Of a DNA stretch of 33,815 nucleotides, positions 1 through 6,295 are shown one piece after another. The translations under genes and the position numbers were made by a program. Within the stretch, counting starts at the first letter, position 1. Every line of letters starts with the position of its first letter. Origin of the DNA: CAYONQ01 sp964405375 (GTDB taxonomy: Bacteria; Planctomycetota; Phycisphaerae; Sedimentisphaerales; Anaerobacaceae); NCBI GenBank assembly GCA_964405375.1, contig CAYONQ010000020.1:1-33815 (forward strand). Direction: 5' to 3'. Below the pieces are notes generated by a model that did no database searches, was not told the origin of the DNA, and saw only the letters and a program-made list of their open reading frames with translations.

Positions 1-966
1 TCGGAGCGGCGGCTGCCCCAGGACGGCCATATAACACTGAAGCACGGCGGGCATGATTACGACCTTAGGGTTTCGTCACTGCCGGCGGTCAGCGGCGAAA
101 AGATTGTTATAAGAATCCTCGATAAAAGCACAAATAAATGGTCGCTCGATGAGATTGCAACTTCTCGGCGGGACAATCAAAAATTCAGGTCTCTGGCCCA
201 AAATCCCTATGGTATGATATTGCTTACCGGCCCTACGGGCTGCGGCAAGACCACCACTTTGTATTCGCTTCTTCGGCTGGTTAATGTGCCGGAAAAAAAT
301 ATCGTTACGGTTGAAGACCCTGTCGAGTATCGTCTTGACGGCATCACGCAGGTTCAGGTCAGACCGGCTGCGGGGGTGACCTTTGCTTCATCGCTGCGGA
401 GCATACTGCGACAGGACCCTGATATTATTCTCGTTGGTGAGATTCGCGATTTGGAGACGGCGGAAATAGCCATTAGCGCAGCTCTGACGGGTCATTTGGT
501 CTTAAGCACATTGCATACAAACGATGCTGCAGGTGCGATTTCGCGATTGATTAACCTGGGGATACAACCGTTTCTCGTTGCCTCGGCGCTTCTGGGTGTA
601 GCGGCCCAAAGACTTATACGAACGGTCTGTCCTGCGTGTAAAAAGCCGTATAAGCCGTCACCGGAGGAGCTTAAGCAACTCTTTGGGTCGTTAGGCCAGA
701 AGAAAGACGTTCAATTATATCAGGGGCCGGGCTGCAGTGATTGCGACCATACCGGATATCACGGTCGCAAGGCAGTTTACGAGATACTGTGTGTTTCACG
801 CGAAATGCGCAAAATGATTGTCGGCGGAGAAAGCAGCGATGCAATTAAGCAGCAGGCGATTAAAGAAGGTATGAAAACCCTTTATAAAAGTGCAATTGAT
901 GAGGTCATCAACGGGGCGACAACACTGGATGAGCTGATGCGAGTTGTTGACGTGGGGGCGCAGTGA
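1..966 (+). CDS. gspE: Type II secretion / type IV pilus assembly ATPase (GspE/PilB family), 5' partial
   Basis: Cytoplasmic hexameric ATPase that powers pseudopilus or pilus assembly. The frame is open from base 1, so the N-terminus lies outside the window; 321 residues are visible, against roughly 550 for the family. Seen in order: the RLPQDGHI segment near the left edge, Walker A GPTGCGKTT (about visible residue 77), the Asp box VEDPVEYR, Walker B with DPDIILVGEIRD, the His box STLHTND, and a four-cysteine zinc motif (CPAC ... CSDC) typical of GspE and PilB. The stop TGA overlaps the ATG of the next gene, a GspF homologue, so the two are translationally coupled. Sequence alone does not separate GspE from PilB. 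The PilMNO-type genes downstream suggest a pilus-like or hybrid system. Confidence 0.96.
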   Translation, partial: SERRLPQDGHITLKHGGHDYDLRVSSLPAVSGEKIVIRILDKSTNKWSLDEIATSRRDNQKFRSLAQNPYGMILLTGPTGCGKTTTLYSLLRLVNVPEKNIVTVEDPVEYRLDGITQVQVRPAAGVTFASSLRSILRQDPDIILVGEIRDLETAEIAISAALTGHLVLSTLHTNDAAGAISRLINLGIQPFLVASALLGVAAQRLIRTVCPACKKPYKPSPEELKQLFGSLGQKKDVQLYQGPGCSDCDHTGYHGRKAVYEILCVSREMRKMIVGGESSDAIKQQAIKEGMKTLYKSAIDEVINGATTLDELMRVVDVGAQ

Positions 967-2162
967 TGGCGGTTTATGCGTATACAGCAAAAGACGAGGC
1001 AGGCAATAAGTTCTCCGGCACATACAACGATGTCGACAACGTTGCCGGGCTGCGTAAAGAGTTGTCCAAGATGGGCTATGGTCTTATTAAGGCACGAAGA
1101 AATAAGACCGCCCTGCAGAAGCGCAAAAAGATAAAGCAATCCGAGGTTGTTACGTTCACTTATGAGTTTGCGGGTATGTGCTCGGCGGGGCTTTCGATTA
1201 CCAGGAGTCTCGAGGCGTTTGAGCAACAGGCCGAAAACAATGCGTTCAAGTATATCCTTTCAGACATCAGGCAGAGCGTTGAGACGGGCTCGACACTAAA
1301 AGATGCCTTTGAAAAACACAGAGACATATTCTCTGATTTTTTTCTCGGGATGCTCGAGGCCGGTGAGTCCGGCGGCAATCTGTCTAAAACGCTCGAGATG
1401 AGCGCATCGTACCTCGAAAAACAGCTTGAGCTCAAGAGAAAAGTGATGTCCGCCTTTGCTTACCCAATCATAGTCGGCGTTATGTCTTTTGTGATAGTTA
1501 CGGCGCTGGTAATCTTCGTTGTTCCGGTATTCTCGAAATTATACCAGCAGTTACATGTACCGTTGCCGGGCCCGACGCAGGGGCTTATCATTTTAAGCAC
1601 TCTGGTTAGGCACTGGTGGTGGGCGGTATTGCTGGTTGTTGCAGGTATGGTCGTGTTGTTCAAACAACTTTCCAATGACCCGCATTTAAGGGCCAGATGG
1701 GACGCTTTTAAGTTAAACATGCCGGTTTTTGCGAAGTTGAACCGTATGGTTGCCGTTTCTCGTTTTGTACGGACGTTTGCTATGTTAGTTTCGGCGGGGG
1801 TTTCATTAGTCAAGGCGCTGGATGTTGCAAGTGCGGTTGTGCATAATTCGAGAGTTACCGAGATAACCGGCCAGTTACAGCAATCGATAGAAACAGGCAG
1901 TTCTGTTGCGGACTCTCTGAAGAATCACAGCATTTTTCCGCCTGTAATCGTCCAGTTAGCCGCTTCCGGAGAGGAAGCGGGTGCATTATCGGAGATGCTT
2001 AATAAAGGCGTCGATTTTCTTGACAAAGATATCGACCGAACAGTAAGCGCACTGTTAGTCAAGCTCGAGCCCGCTATGACAATTATTATGGGCGTATTTG
2101 TCGGTTTTCTGCTTATGGGTGTGTATCTGCCGATGTTCGACTATATGAGCCATTTGAAGTAG
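966..2162 (+). CDS. gspF: Inner-membrane platform protein GspF/PilC
   Basis: Polytopic inner-membrane protein that couples the ATPase to the growing pseudopilus. The protein is 398 residues, normal for the family. It shows the duplicated T2SSF domain: the first copy at about residues 65-190, with EFAGMCSAGLSITRSLEA and LEAGESGGNLSKTLE, and the second at about 265-390, with TFAMLVSAGVSLVKALDVA and AASGEEAGALSEML. Strong hydrophobic segments follow each copy, including VIVTALVIFVVPVF and the C-terminal IIMGVFVGFLLMGVYLPMF. The ATG at 966 overlaps the gspE stop; an in-frame GTG lies one codon earlier at 963. The stop codon sits directly at the left target-site repeat of an inserted small element, which separates this gene from the pilin gene. 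Confidence 0.96.
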   Translation: MAVYAYTAKDEAGNKFSGTYNDVDNVAGLRKELSKMGYGLIKARRNKTALQKRKKIKQSEVVTFTYEFAGMCSAGLSITRSLEAFEQQAENNAFKYILSDIRQSVETGSTLKDAFEKHRDIFSDFFLGMLEAGESGGNLSKTLEMSASYLEKQLELKRKVMSAFAYPIIVGVMSFVIVTALVIFVVPVFSKLYQQLHVPLPGPTQGLIILSTLVRHWWWAVLLVVAGMVVLFKQLSNDPHLRARWDAFKLNMPVFAKLNRMVAVSRFVRTFAMLVSAGVSLVKALDVASAVVHNSRVTEITGQLQQSIETGSSVADSLKNHSIFPPVIVQLAASGEEAGALSEMLNKGVDFLDKDIDRTVSALLVKLEPAMTIIMGVFVGFLLMGVYLPMFDYMSHLK

Positions 2163-2490
2163 TCCTATCTCAAACTGACCGTCCCTAAGGGACGGGTCAG
2201 TTTGAGCGTCGTTCGTCGCTCGTATTTCGTATCTCGTGCGTTGAAGCCGACTTCGTCGGCAACTGATTGAAGTTCTTATGTGATAAACAATTAAACAAGT
2301 TGTGTATATTACTCAAACTGACCGATGGCCAGTTTGAAAATGCAAAAATCAAAGTGCAAAATGCAAAATTGCGGAACCCGCCTAACGGCGGATGGCTGTT
2401 TTATTATATTTTATGAGAAACATAACATATTGTCAGAAATCGACTTACATTTAACACCTGCTGCAAACCGGTCAGTTTGAGTAGTCCTAT
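2160..2490. repeat. MITE-like element A with terminal inverted repeats and flanking direct repeats
   Basis: The gap between gspF and the pilin gene holds an element bounded by CTCAAACTGACC (2169) and GGTCAGTTTGAG (ending 2481). The direct repeat GTAGTCCTAT lies just outside at 2159-2168, and again at 2481-2490, where its first G overlaps the element end. This looks like a 9-10 base target-site duplication. Inside are a hairpin GTCCCTAAGGGAC nested in the left end (2169-2206), a hairpin GCCGAC-TTC-GTCGGC (2246-2260), an internal near-palindrome of the end sequence (2313-2337), an A-rich core of TGCAAAA units (2341-2374) and a CCGCC..GGCGG palindrome. There is no coding capacity, so it must move in trans if it moves at all. 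Its right half is shared with the element at 4356-4638. Confidence 0.8.
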
Positions 2491-2621
2491 AATGAGTGCA
2501 TAAGAGCGTAAGAGCAAAAGAAATATATGGTATGAGCTTTTGCTTCCGACGTTTTTTGAAGGATACTTTGAATAGAGAAGCAAAGTGGCCTGTATTTTAT
2601 GCCGATAGGGCATTCAAGTTT

Positions 2622-2734
2622 TCAAACTGACTGATGGTCAGTTTGAAAATGCAAAAATCAAAGTGCAAAATGCAATCCGCCTTCGCATAAAGCTATGGCG
2701 GACAAGAATTGCGGGGTCCGCCTGACGGCGGATG
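2622..2734. repeat. Partial relative of the same repeat family (element B)
   Basis: This starts with the perfect palindrome TCAAACTGAC-TGATG-GTCAGTTTGA (2622-2646), followed by the same TGCAAAAATCAAAGTGCAAA core as element A. The core is interrupted after TGCAA by an extra hairpin, TCCGCC...GGCGGA (2676-2702), and then resumes as AATTGCGG and a second TCCGCC-TGAC-GGCGGA palindrome. A clear right terminal repeat and a target duplication are not visible, so it may be a truncated or decayed copy. It occupies most of the space just upstream of the pilin gene. Confidence 0.7.
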
Positions 2735-2780
2735 TAAGTAGAAAGATGGTTTTGTTTGAAATTTATTAAAGGGGTAAGAA

Positions 2781-3092
2781 ATGCGTTGCAGAAAAGGTGT
2801 TACACTGATTGAGCTGCTAATCGTGGTGATAATTTTAGGAGCGCTGGCAGCGATTGCGATTCCGAGGATAACTCAAAGCGCCCAGAATGCCAGGGCAAAT
2901 GCCTGTGCGACCAACATCGACATAATGAACTCTCAGATTGAGATGTATGCGGCAGACAACGATGGCACTTATCCGGCCTCTCTGGCAGCGATAACCAGCG
3001 ACCCTAACTATTTCCCGGATGGTCTGCCGACCTGTCCGCTGGGTGGAACGTACACGTTGGGCAGCAATAACAGGGTTTCGTGCAACCACTAA
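2781..3092 (+). CDS. Type IV pilin / GspG-like major pseudopilin
   Basis: Small (103 residues) secreted pilin-class protein, the likely main subunit of the filament. It has a very short leader, MRCRKG, then the class III signal: cleavage after Gly6 followed by VTLIELLIVVIILGALAAIAIP, with the conserved Glu at mature position 5. The C-terminal part has the usual pilin features, a short helix (NIDIMNSQIEMYAADN), the GTYPASLAAI motif and a Cys pair in CPLGGTY...VSCN that may form a disulfide loop. A good ribosome site (AAAGGGG) precedes the ATG. It is followed by a strong hairpin before the minor pseudopilin genes. GspG and PilA/PilE types cannot be told apart safely here. Confidence 0.9.
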   Translation: MRCRKGVTLIELLIVVIILGALAAIAIPRITQSAQNARANACATNIDIMNSQIEMYAADNDGTYPASLAAITSDPNYFPDGLPTCPLGGTYTLGSNNRVSCNH

Positions 3093-3144
3093 GACACAGC
3101 TGCGTCTTAACGCGGGAATGGAGTTTGGTTAAGATGAAAAACAG

Positions 3145-3173
3145 GGATGGCTGCAGTTGCGCTGCAGCCATCC
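3145..3173 (+). promoter_or_regulatory. Strong intercistronic hairpin after the major pilin gene
   Basis: A perfect 12-base inverted repeat, GGATGGCTGCAG / CTGCAGCCATCC, closes over the 5-base loop TTGCG. It lies 53 bases after the pilin stop and ends 27 bases before the chosen start of the next pseudopilin gene. There is no T-run after it, so it is not a classic factor-independent terminator. An mRNA processing or 3'-end stabilising role that keeps pilin transcript above minor pilin transcript is inferred. Confidence 0.65.
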
Positions 3174-3199
3174 TTGATGTATTGCTGCGAGGCACTGGG

Positions 3200-3667
3200 A
3201 TGGTCAGGCAAAGAAGAGGGTTCACGGTTATAGAGCTGGTTCTGATTGTTATATTTATCGGTGCATTTGCAGCTATTTCCATACCGCGGCTCAATTTCGC
3301 CATCATTTCGAGAAACAAGGCCGACGTCGTGGCCAGGAAGATTGTTACCGACCTTCGCCGGGCGCGCAGAATGGCTATCTCCGATGCGGCGGACAATACC
3401 TATGGCTTCGAATTGAGGATGGTTGCGCCTGCTCCGTATACCAGCTATGAAATAGCGGACCTTACTCCACCTCCCAGCACAGTGGATACCTTGACAATCG
3501 ATTCGAGCGTTAGCATTAGCTGTCCCGGCAACCACCATTTCCGGTTCGGCCCCCTGGGCAATCTAAAAGCCGGAAGCGGTACTGAGCTGACAGTAGCCGC
3601 AGAAGGCAAGAGCTTTACAATCACCATTATTCCGGCAACAGGTACGGTAAAATGCGTCGAAAACTAA
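3200..3667 (+). CDS. gspH: GspH/FimT-like minor pseudopilin
   Basis: Minor pseudopilin of the filament tip or initiation complex. The frame extends upstream to 3080, but the ATG at 3200 gives the expected short leader MVRQRRG before the signal FTVIELVLIVIFIGAFAAISIPRL (cleavage after Gly, Glu5 present). It also avoids coding through the hairpin at 3145-3173. The mature part has the GspH-style segment ARKIVTDLRRARRMAISDAA followed by a beta-rich domain ending FTITIIPATGTVKCVEN. From 3200 the protein is 155 residues, usual for GspH/FimT. Its last 16 bases overlap the start of the next pseudopilin gene. An ATG at 3134 is a less likely start. Confidence 0.85.
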   Translation: MVRQRRGFTVIELVLIVIFIGAFAAISIPRLNFAIISRNKADVVARKIVTDLRRARRMAISDAADNTYGFELRMVAPAPYTSYEIADLTPPPSTVDTLTIDSSVSISCPGNHHFRFGPLGNLKAGSGTELTVAAEGKSFTITIIPATGTVKCVEN

Positions 3668-4125
3668 TTGAGTTCATAGTTGGTAGTTGGGAGTTCATAG
3701 ACCACAAACTACGAACTACGAACCACGAACTACGAACTATCAAGCGTTCATCGGGGTTTACTCTCACCGAGGTTGTTGTCGCATCGGGGCTGTTAATTAT
3801 CGCAATGGTTCCGATGCTAAGGGCCCTGACCAGCAGCCATCTCAACACGGTAACCATCCAACATAAAACCCGCAGCTTGACACTTGCCCAGGCCAAACTT
3901 GATGAAATAAGGGCACAGTCAATCTACCACTACACCGATTCATTTACGGAAGTGAATACATCTCTTGATGGTTCATATCTGTGCAACGTAGCAGATGTCC
4001 CCGTCAGTGGCAACCTCAGAACGATAACGGTTTCAGTCGGCTATGACCTGGACGGCAACAATATCCTCCAACCCGGCGAGATTGAGGTTATCCTGACCAC
4101 TTTTGTTGCCAAAAGATGGCAGTGA
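3652..4125 (+). CDS. gspI: GspI/PilV-like minor pseudopilin with an unusually long leader
   Basis: The class III signal SSGFTLTEVVVASGLLIIAMVPML and the following SLTLAQAKLDEIRAQ segment are typical of GspI/PilV minor pseudopilins. The C-terminal part is beta-rich (LRTITVSVGYDLDG, EVILTTFVAKRW). The oddity is the leader: about 36 residues before the cleavage Gly rather than 5-10. Most of it is the translation of a short inverted repeat at 3671-3740 (GSWEFIDHKLRTTNHELRT). No alternative ATG, GTG or TTG in frame lies between the repeat and the signal, so the repeat seems to have been absorbed into the leader. The ATG overlaps the end of gspH, consistent with coupling. Length is 157 residues. 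Confidence 0.86.
   Translation: MRRKLIEFIVGSWEFIDHKLRTTNHELRTIKRSSGFTLTEVVVASGLLIIAMVPMLRALTSSHLNTVTIQHKTRSLTLAQAKLDEIRAQSIYHYTDSFTEVNTSLDGSYLCNVADVPVSGNLRTITVSVGYDLDGNNILQPGEIEVILTTFVAKRWQ
3671..3740. repeat. Short imperfect inverted repeat of TAGTT/AACTA units inside a pseudopilin leader
   Basis: The left half is built from AGTTCATAGTTGGTAGTT-like units and the right half from ACGAACTACGAACCACGAAC-like units, which are reverse complements of each other. The transcript could fold into a long imperfect stem just after the start codon of the GspI-like gene. The reading frame is kept through it. Similar low-complexity units are common in some environmental bacterial genomes (general recollection, not checked here). 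Confidence 0.7.
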
Positions 4126-4346
4126 TACAGTGCGGCCTTATAGGACCTTTTGACCAGGGTGAAAATCTTTTTTCGCTATAATCGCTGACAGCCGATAAAA
4201 ACAGGCCGGCGCTATTAAACACCCCTATTTATCGCAGCTTTTTTATTCTTACTTTTGCAGACCTATAATCCAGAACTTAGTAAAAATAGCCGTTTGCCTT
4301 ATGCCGAAAGATACCAATAGCAGCGTAGATATTATGCGCTGATAAA

Positions 4347-4646
4347 GATAAAAATCTCAAACTGACCCCCGCTGCTTCGCTTTTGCGAAGCAAAACGGCG
4401 ATGGCCAGTTTGAACCCAGCCCCTCACAGAGGGGCGGGGTGAAAATGCAAAAATTAAAGCCTGCCCCCAACGCAAGTGGGGGTGCAAAATGCAAAATTGC
4501 GGAGTCCGCCTGACGGCGGATGGCGTTGAAAATGTAAAAATCAAAGTGCAAAACGCAAAATTGCGGAATGTATTGTCAGAAATCGACTTGCACTTAACAT
4601 TTGATACCTGTGGCAGAGCTATAAATCGGTCAGTTTGAATAAAAAT
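4347..4646. repeat. MITE-like element C with terminal inverted repeats, flanking direct repeats and nested palindromes
   Basis: The element runs from CTCAAACTGACC (4356) to CGGTCAGTTTGA (ending 4638). ATAAAAAT flanks it on both sides (4348-4355 and 4639-4646), an apparent 8-base target duplication. The right copy includes the first two bases of the gspJ ATG at 4645. Inside are three nested palindromes: TGCTTCGC-TTTT-GCGAAGCA (4373-4392), GCCCCT-CACAG-AGGGGC (4419-4435) and CCCCC...GGGGG (4464-4482). The A-rich TGCAAAA core occurs twice. The right part shares TGTCAGAAATCGACTT with element A. The rest of the gap, 4126-4346, shows no gene or clear element, only two TATAAT-like hexamers (4177, 4264) without well-placed -35 boxes. 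Confidence 0.8.
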
Positions 4647-6282
4647 GATGGGATACAAGAACAGTAAAACTCGGGCTTGCGGAGCTCTTACGCTCCTGGA
4701 GATGGTTATAGCTCTGGCTATGATGGCCGTTGTCTTTGCGGTGATAGTGCCGCAGATTAGAAACATACGGATCGGCTGGGATTCAAAAGAAGGTATTGCA
4801 GAGACTTTGCAGAACGGCAGGGTGCTGACGGACCATCTGAGCCGCAATCTCACCGGGGCCGTGCGAATAACAGCGGTAAGTGCACCAGACGAAACCGCCG
4901 GCTATATCGAATTTGAAAACAATGATAGCAATGCGTTGCGATACGACATTGCTGCCAATAACTACGTCGAGTTTGGCTCGGTCGGAGACCTCTACGAACT
5001 GGCCGGGCCGGTAAGTCAACTGCAGTTTACCTGCTACGACGGCAACGACTTCAGCACACCCATAGTAGATGTAAACAATGTGGCCGACATTCGCTTCGTG
5101 CAGGTGGAAACGACGCTGACCAATCCTGCAGAGCGCGGCCAGGACAAGACGTTCGCCACACAGACCTACATTCGCACAAATTATCAGGATGATGATGCCG
5201 GCTGGATACTTTCCGGGGTGTCAGAGATTGAGTTTGACACCAACAGAGGCAGGGAGCCGGCTCTGTGTAAGATAGACGATACACATTATCTTTGCGCCTA
5301 TCAGGGACCCGGCAGTGATGGCTGGGCTGTAGTTCTGACGGTTGATACCGATAACTGGACTATAAGCAAAGAAACACCATTTGAGTTTGACAATAAGAAG
5401 GGAGAGGAGCCCGCATTGGTCGAGATAGATAATACTCACTATCTTTGCGCTTATCGGGGAGACAGCGGCGATGGCTGGGCGGTTGTTCTGACCGTTGATA
5501 CCGGCAACTGGAACATCACGGGGGAAACACCATTTGAGTTTGACATAAAAGACGGCGGAACCCCTGCGCTTTACCAGATAGATAGTACGCATTATCTTTG
5601 CGCCTATGAGGGAAACGGAAGCGATGGCTGGGCGGTTGTTCTGACGGTTGATACCGGCAACTGGAACATCAGCGGGGAGACCCCGTTCGAGTTTGACAAT
5701 AAGAAGGGAGAGGAGCCCGCATTGGTCGAGATAGATAATACTCACTATCTTTGCGCTTATCGGGGAGACAGCGGCGATGGCTGGGCGGTTGTTCTGACCG
5801 TTGATACCGGCAACTGGAACATCACGGGGGAAACACCATTTGAGTTTGACATAAAAGACGGCGGAACCCCTGCGCTTTACCAGATAGATAGTACGCATTA
5901 TCTTTGCGCCTATGAGGGAAACGGAAGCGATGGCTGGGCGGTTGTTCTGACGGTTGATACCGGCAACTGGTCGATAGGCAAAGGGACGGCGTTTGAGTAT
6001 GACAATTCTTCCGGAAGAGAGCCGGCTTTGGCAAAGATAGACGATGAACACTATCTTTGCGCCTACAGAGGCCCCGGCAGCGACGGCTGGGCTATGGTCT
6101 TGACTGTTGACACCGGCAACTGGAGTATCAGTGAGGAAACGCCATTCGAGTTTGACAACAAAAAGGGGATGGAACCCGCTTTAGTCAAGATAGATGACAG
6201 TCATTATCTATGTGCCTACCGGGGAGACGGAGACGATGGCTGGGCGATTGTTTTAAGATTAGGGCCGCCAATATTACCGTAG
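4645..6282 (+). CDS. GspJ/PilW-like pseudopilin fused to seven 51-residue repeats (predicted beta-propeller)
   Basis: The N-terminus is a pseudopilin: leader MMGYKNSKTRACG, then ALTLLEMVIALAMMAVVFAVIVP with the conserved Glu. A GspJ/PilW-type domain follows to about residue 185 (ETLQNGRVLTDHLSRNL, then beta-rich segments). Residues about 188-545 are seven consecutive units of about 51 residues with the core HYLCAYxGxxxDGWAVVLTVDTGNW and the approach ETPFEFDxxxGxEPALxxID. Seven units of this size fit a seven-bladed beta-propeller. GspJ and PilW proteins are normally about 200-350 residues, so the repeat domain is an addition. It is probably displayed at the filament tip as a binding head. The ATG abuts an inserted element and has no clear ribosome site. 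ATG 4648 is an alternative start. Confidence 0.88.
   Translation: MMGYKNSKTRACGALTLLEMVIALAMMAVVFAVIVPQIRNIRIGWDSKEGIAETLQNGRVLTDHLSRNLTGAVRITAVSAPDETAGYIEFENNDSNALRYDIAANNYVEFGSVGDLYELAGPVSQLQFTCYDGNDFSTPIVDVNNVADIRFVQVETTLTNPAERGQDKTFATQTYIRTNYQDDDAGWILSGVSEIEFDTNRGREPALCKIDDTHYLCAYQGPGSDGWAVVLTVDTDNWTISKETPFEFDNKKGEEPALVEIDNTHYLCAYRGDSGDGWAVVLTVDTGNWNITGETPFEFDIKDGGTPALYQIDSTHYLCAYEGNGSDGWAVVLTVDTGNWNISGETPFEFDNKKGEEPALVEIDNTHYLCAYRGDSGDGWAVVLTVDTGNWNITGETPFEFDIKDGGTPALYQIDSTHYLCAYEGNGSDGWAVVLTVDTGNWSIGKGTAFEYDNSSGREPALAKIDDEHYLCAYRGPGSDGWAMVLTVDTGNWSISEETPFEFDNKKGMEPALVKIDDSHYLCAYRGDGDDGWAIVLRLGPPILP
5383..5970 (+). repeat. 306-base-period duplication inside the propeller repeats
   Basis: Bases 5383-5664 and 5689-5970 (282 bases each) read as identical, offset by 306 bases, which is two 153-base repeat units. 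Units 2+3 and 4+5 of the protein are therefore the same pair, differing only where the copies join. This is a recent in-frame tandem duplication or gene conversion that raised the count to seven. Confidence 0.9.
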
Positions 6283-6295
6283 GAACAGGGAAGAT

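Noticed and set aside
2404..2613. Small minus-strand open frame in the gspF-pilin gap
   Set aside because: It runs through the inserted repeat element and unremarkable AT-rich DNA, with no protein motif.
3080..3199. Longer N-terminus for the GspH-like pseudopilin
   Set aside because: It would overlap the pilin stop, read through the strong hairpin and give a leader of about 46 residues; the ATG at 3200 gives a normal leader.
4150..4182. TTGACC and TATAAT as a promoter for the GspJ-like gene
   Set aside because: The spacer is 21 bases, too long for a usual sigma-70-type promoter; the other TATAAT at 4264 lacks a good -35 box.
2160..4646. Autonomous insertion sequences
   Set aside because: No transposase-like frame is present in any of the elements; only non-autonomous, MITE-like features are seen.
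4332..4853. Minus-strand open frame of 173 codons before and in gspJ
   Set aside because: It is a translation of the repeat element (Phe/Leu-rich peptide from TGCAAAA units) and the gspJ start; not a gene.
5221..6051. Long minus-strand open frame with its own repeats across the propeller region
   Set aside because: It mirrors the plus-strand repeat units; the open minus frame is a by-product of the repeated DNA and has no recognisable protein features.
5200..6282. Possible CRISPR-like array because of regular repeats
   Set aside because: The 153-base units are coding, in frame, and have no unique spacers between short identical repeats.
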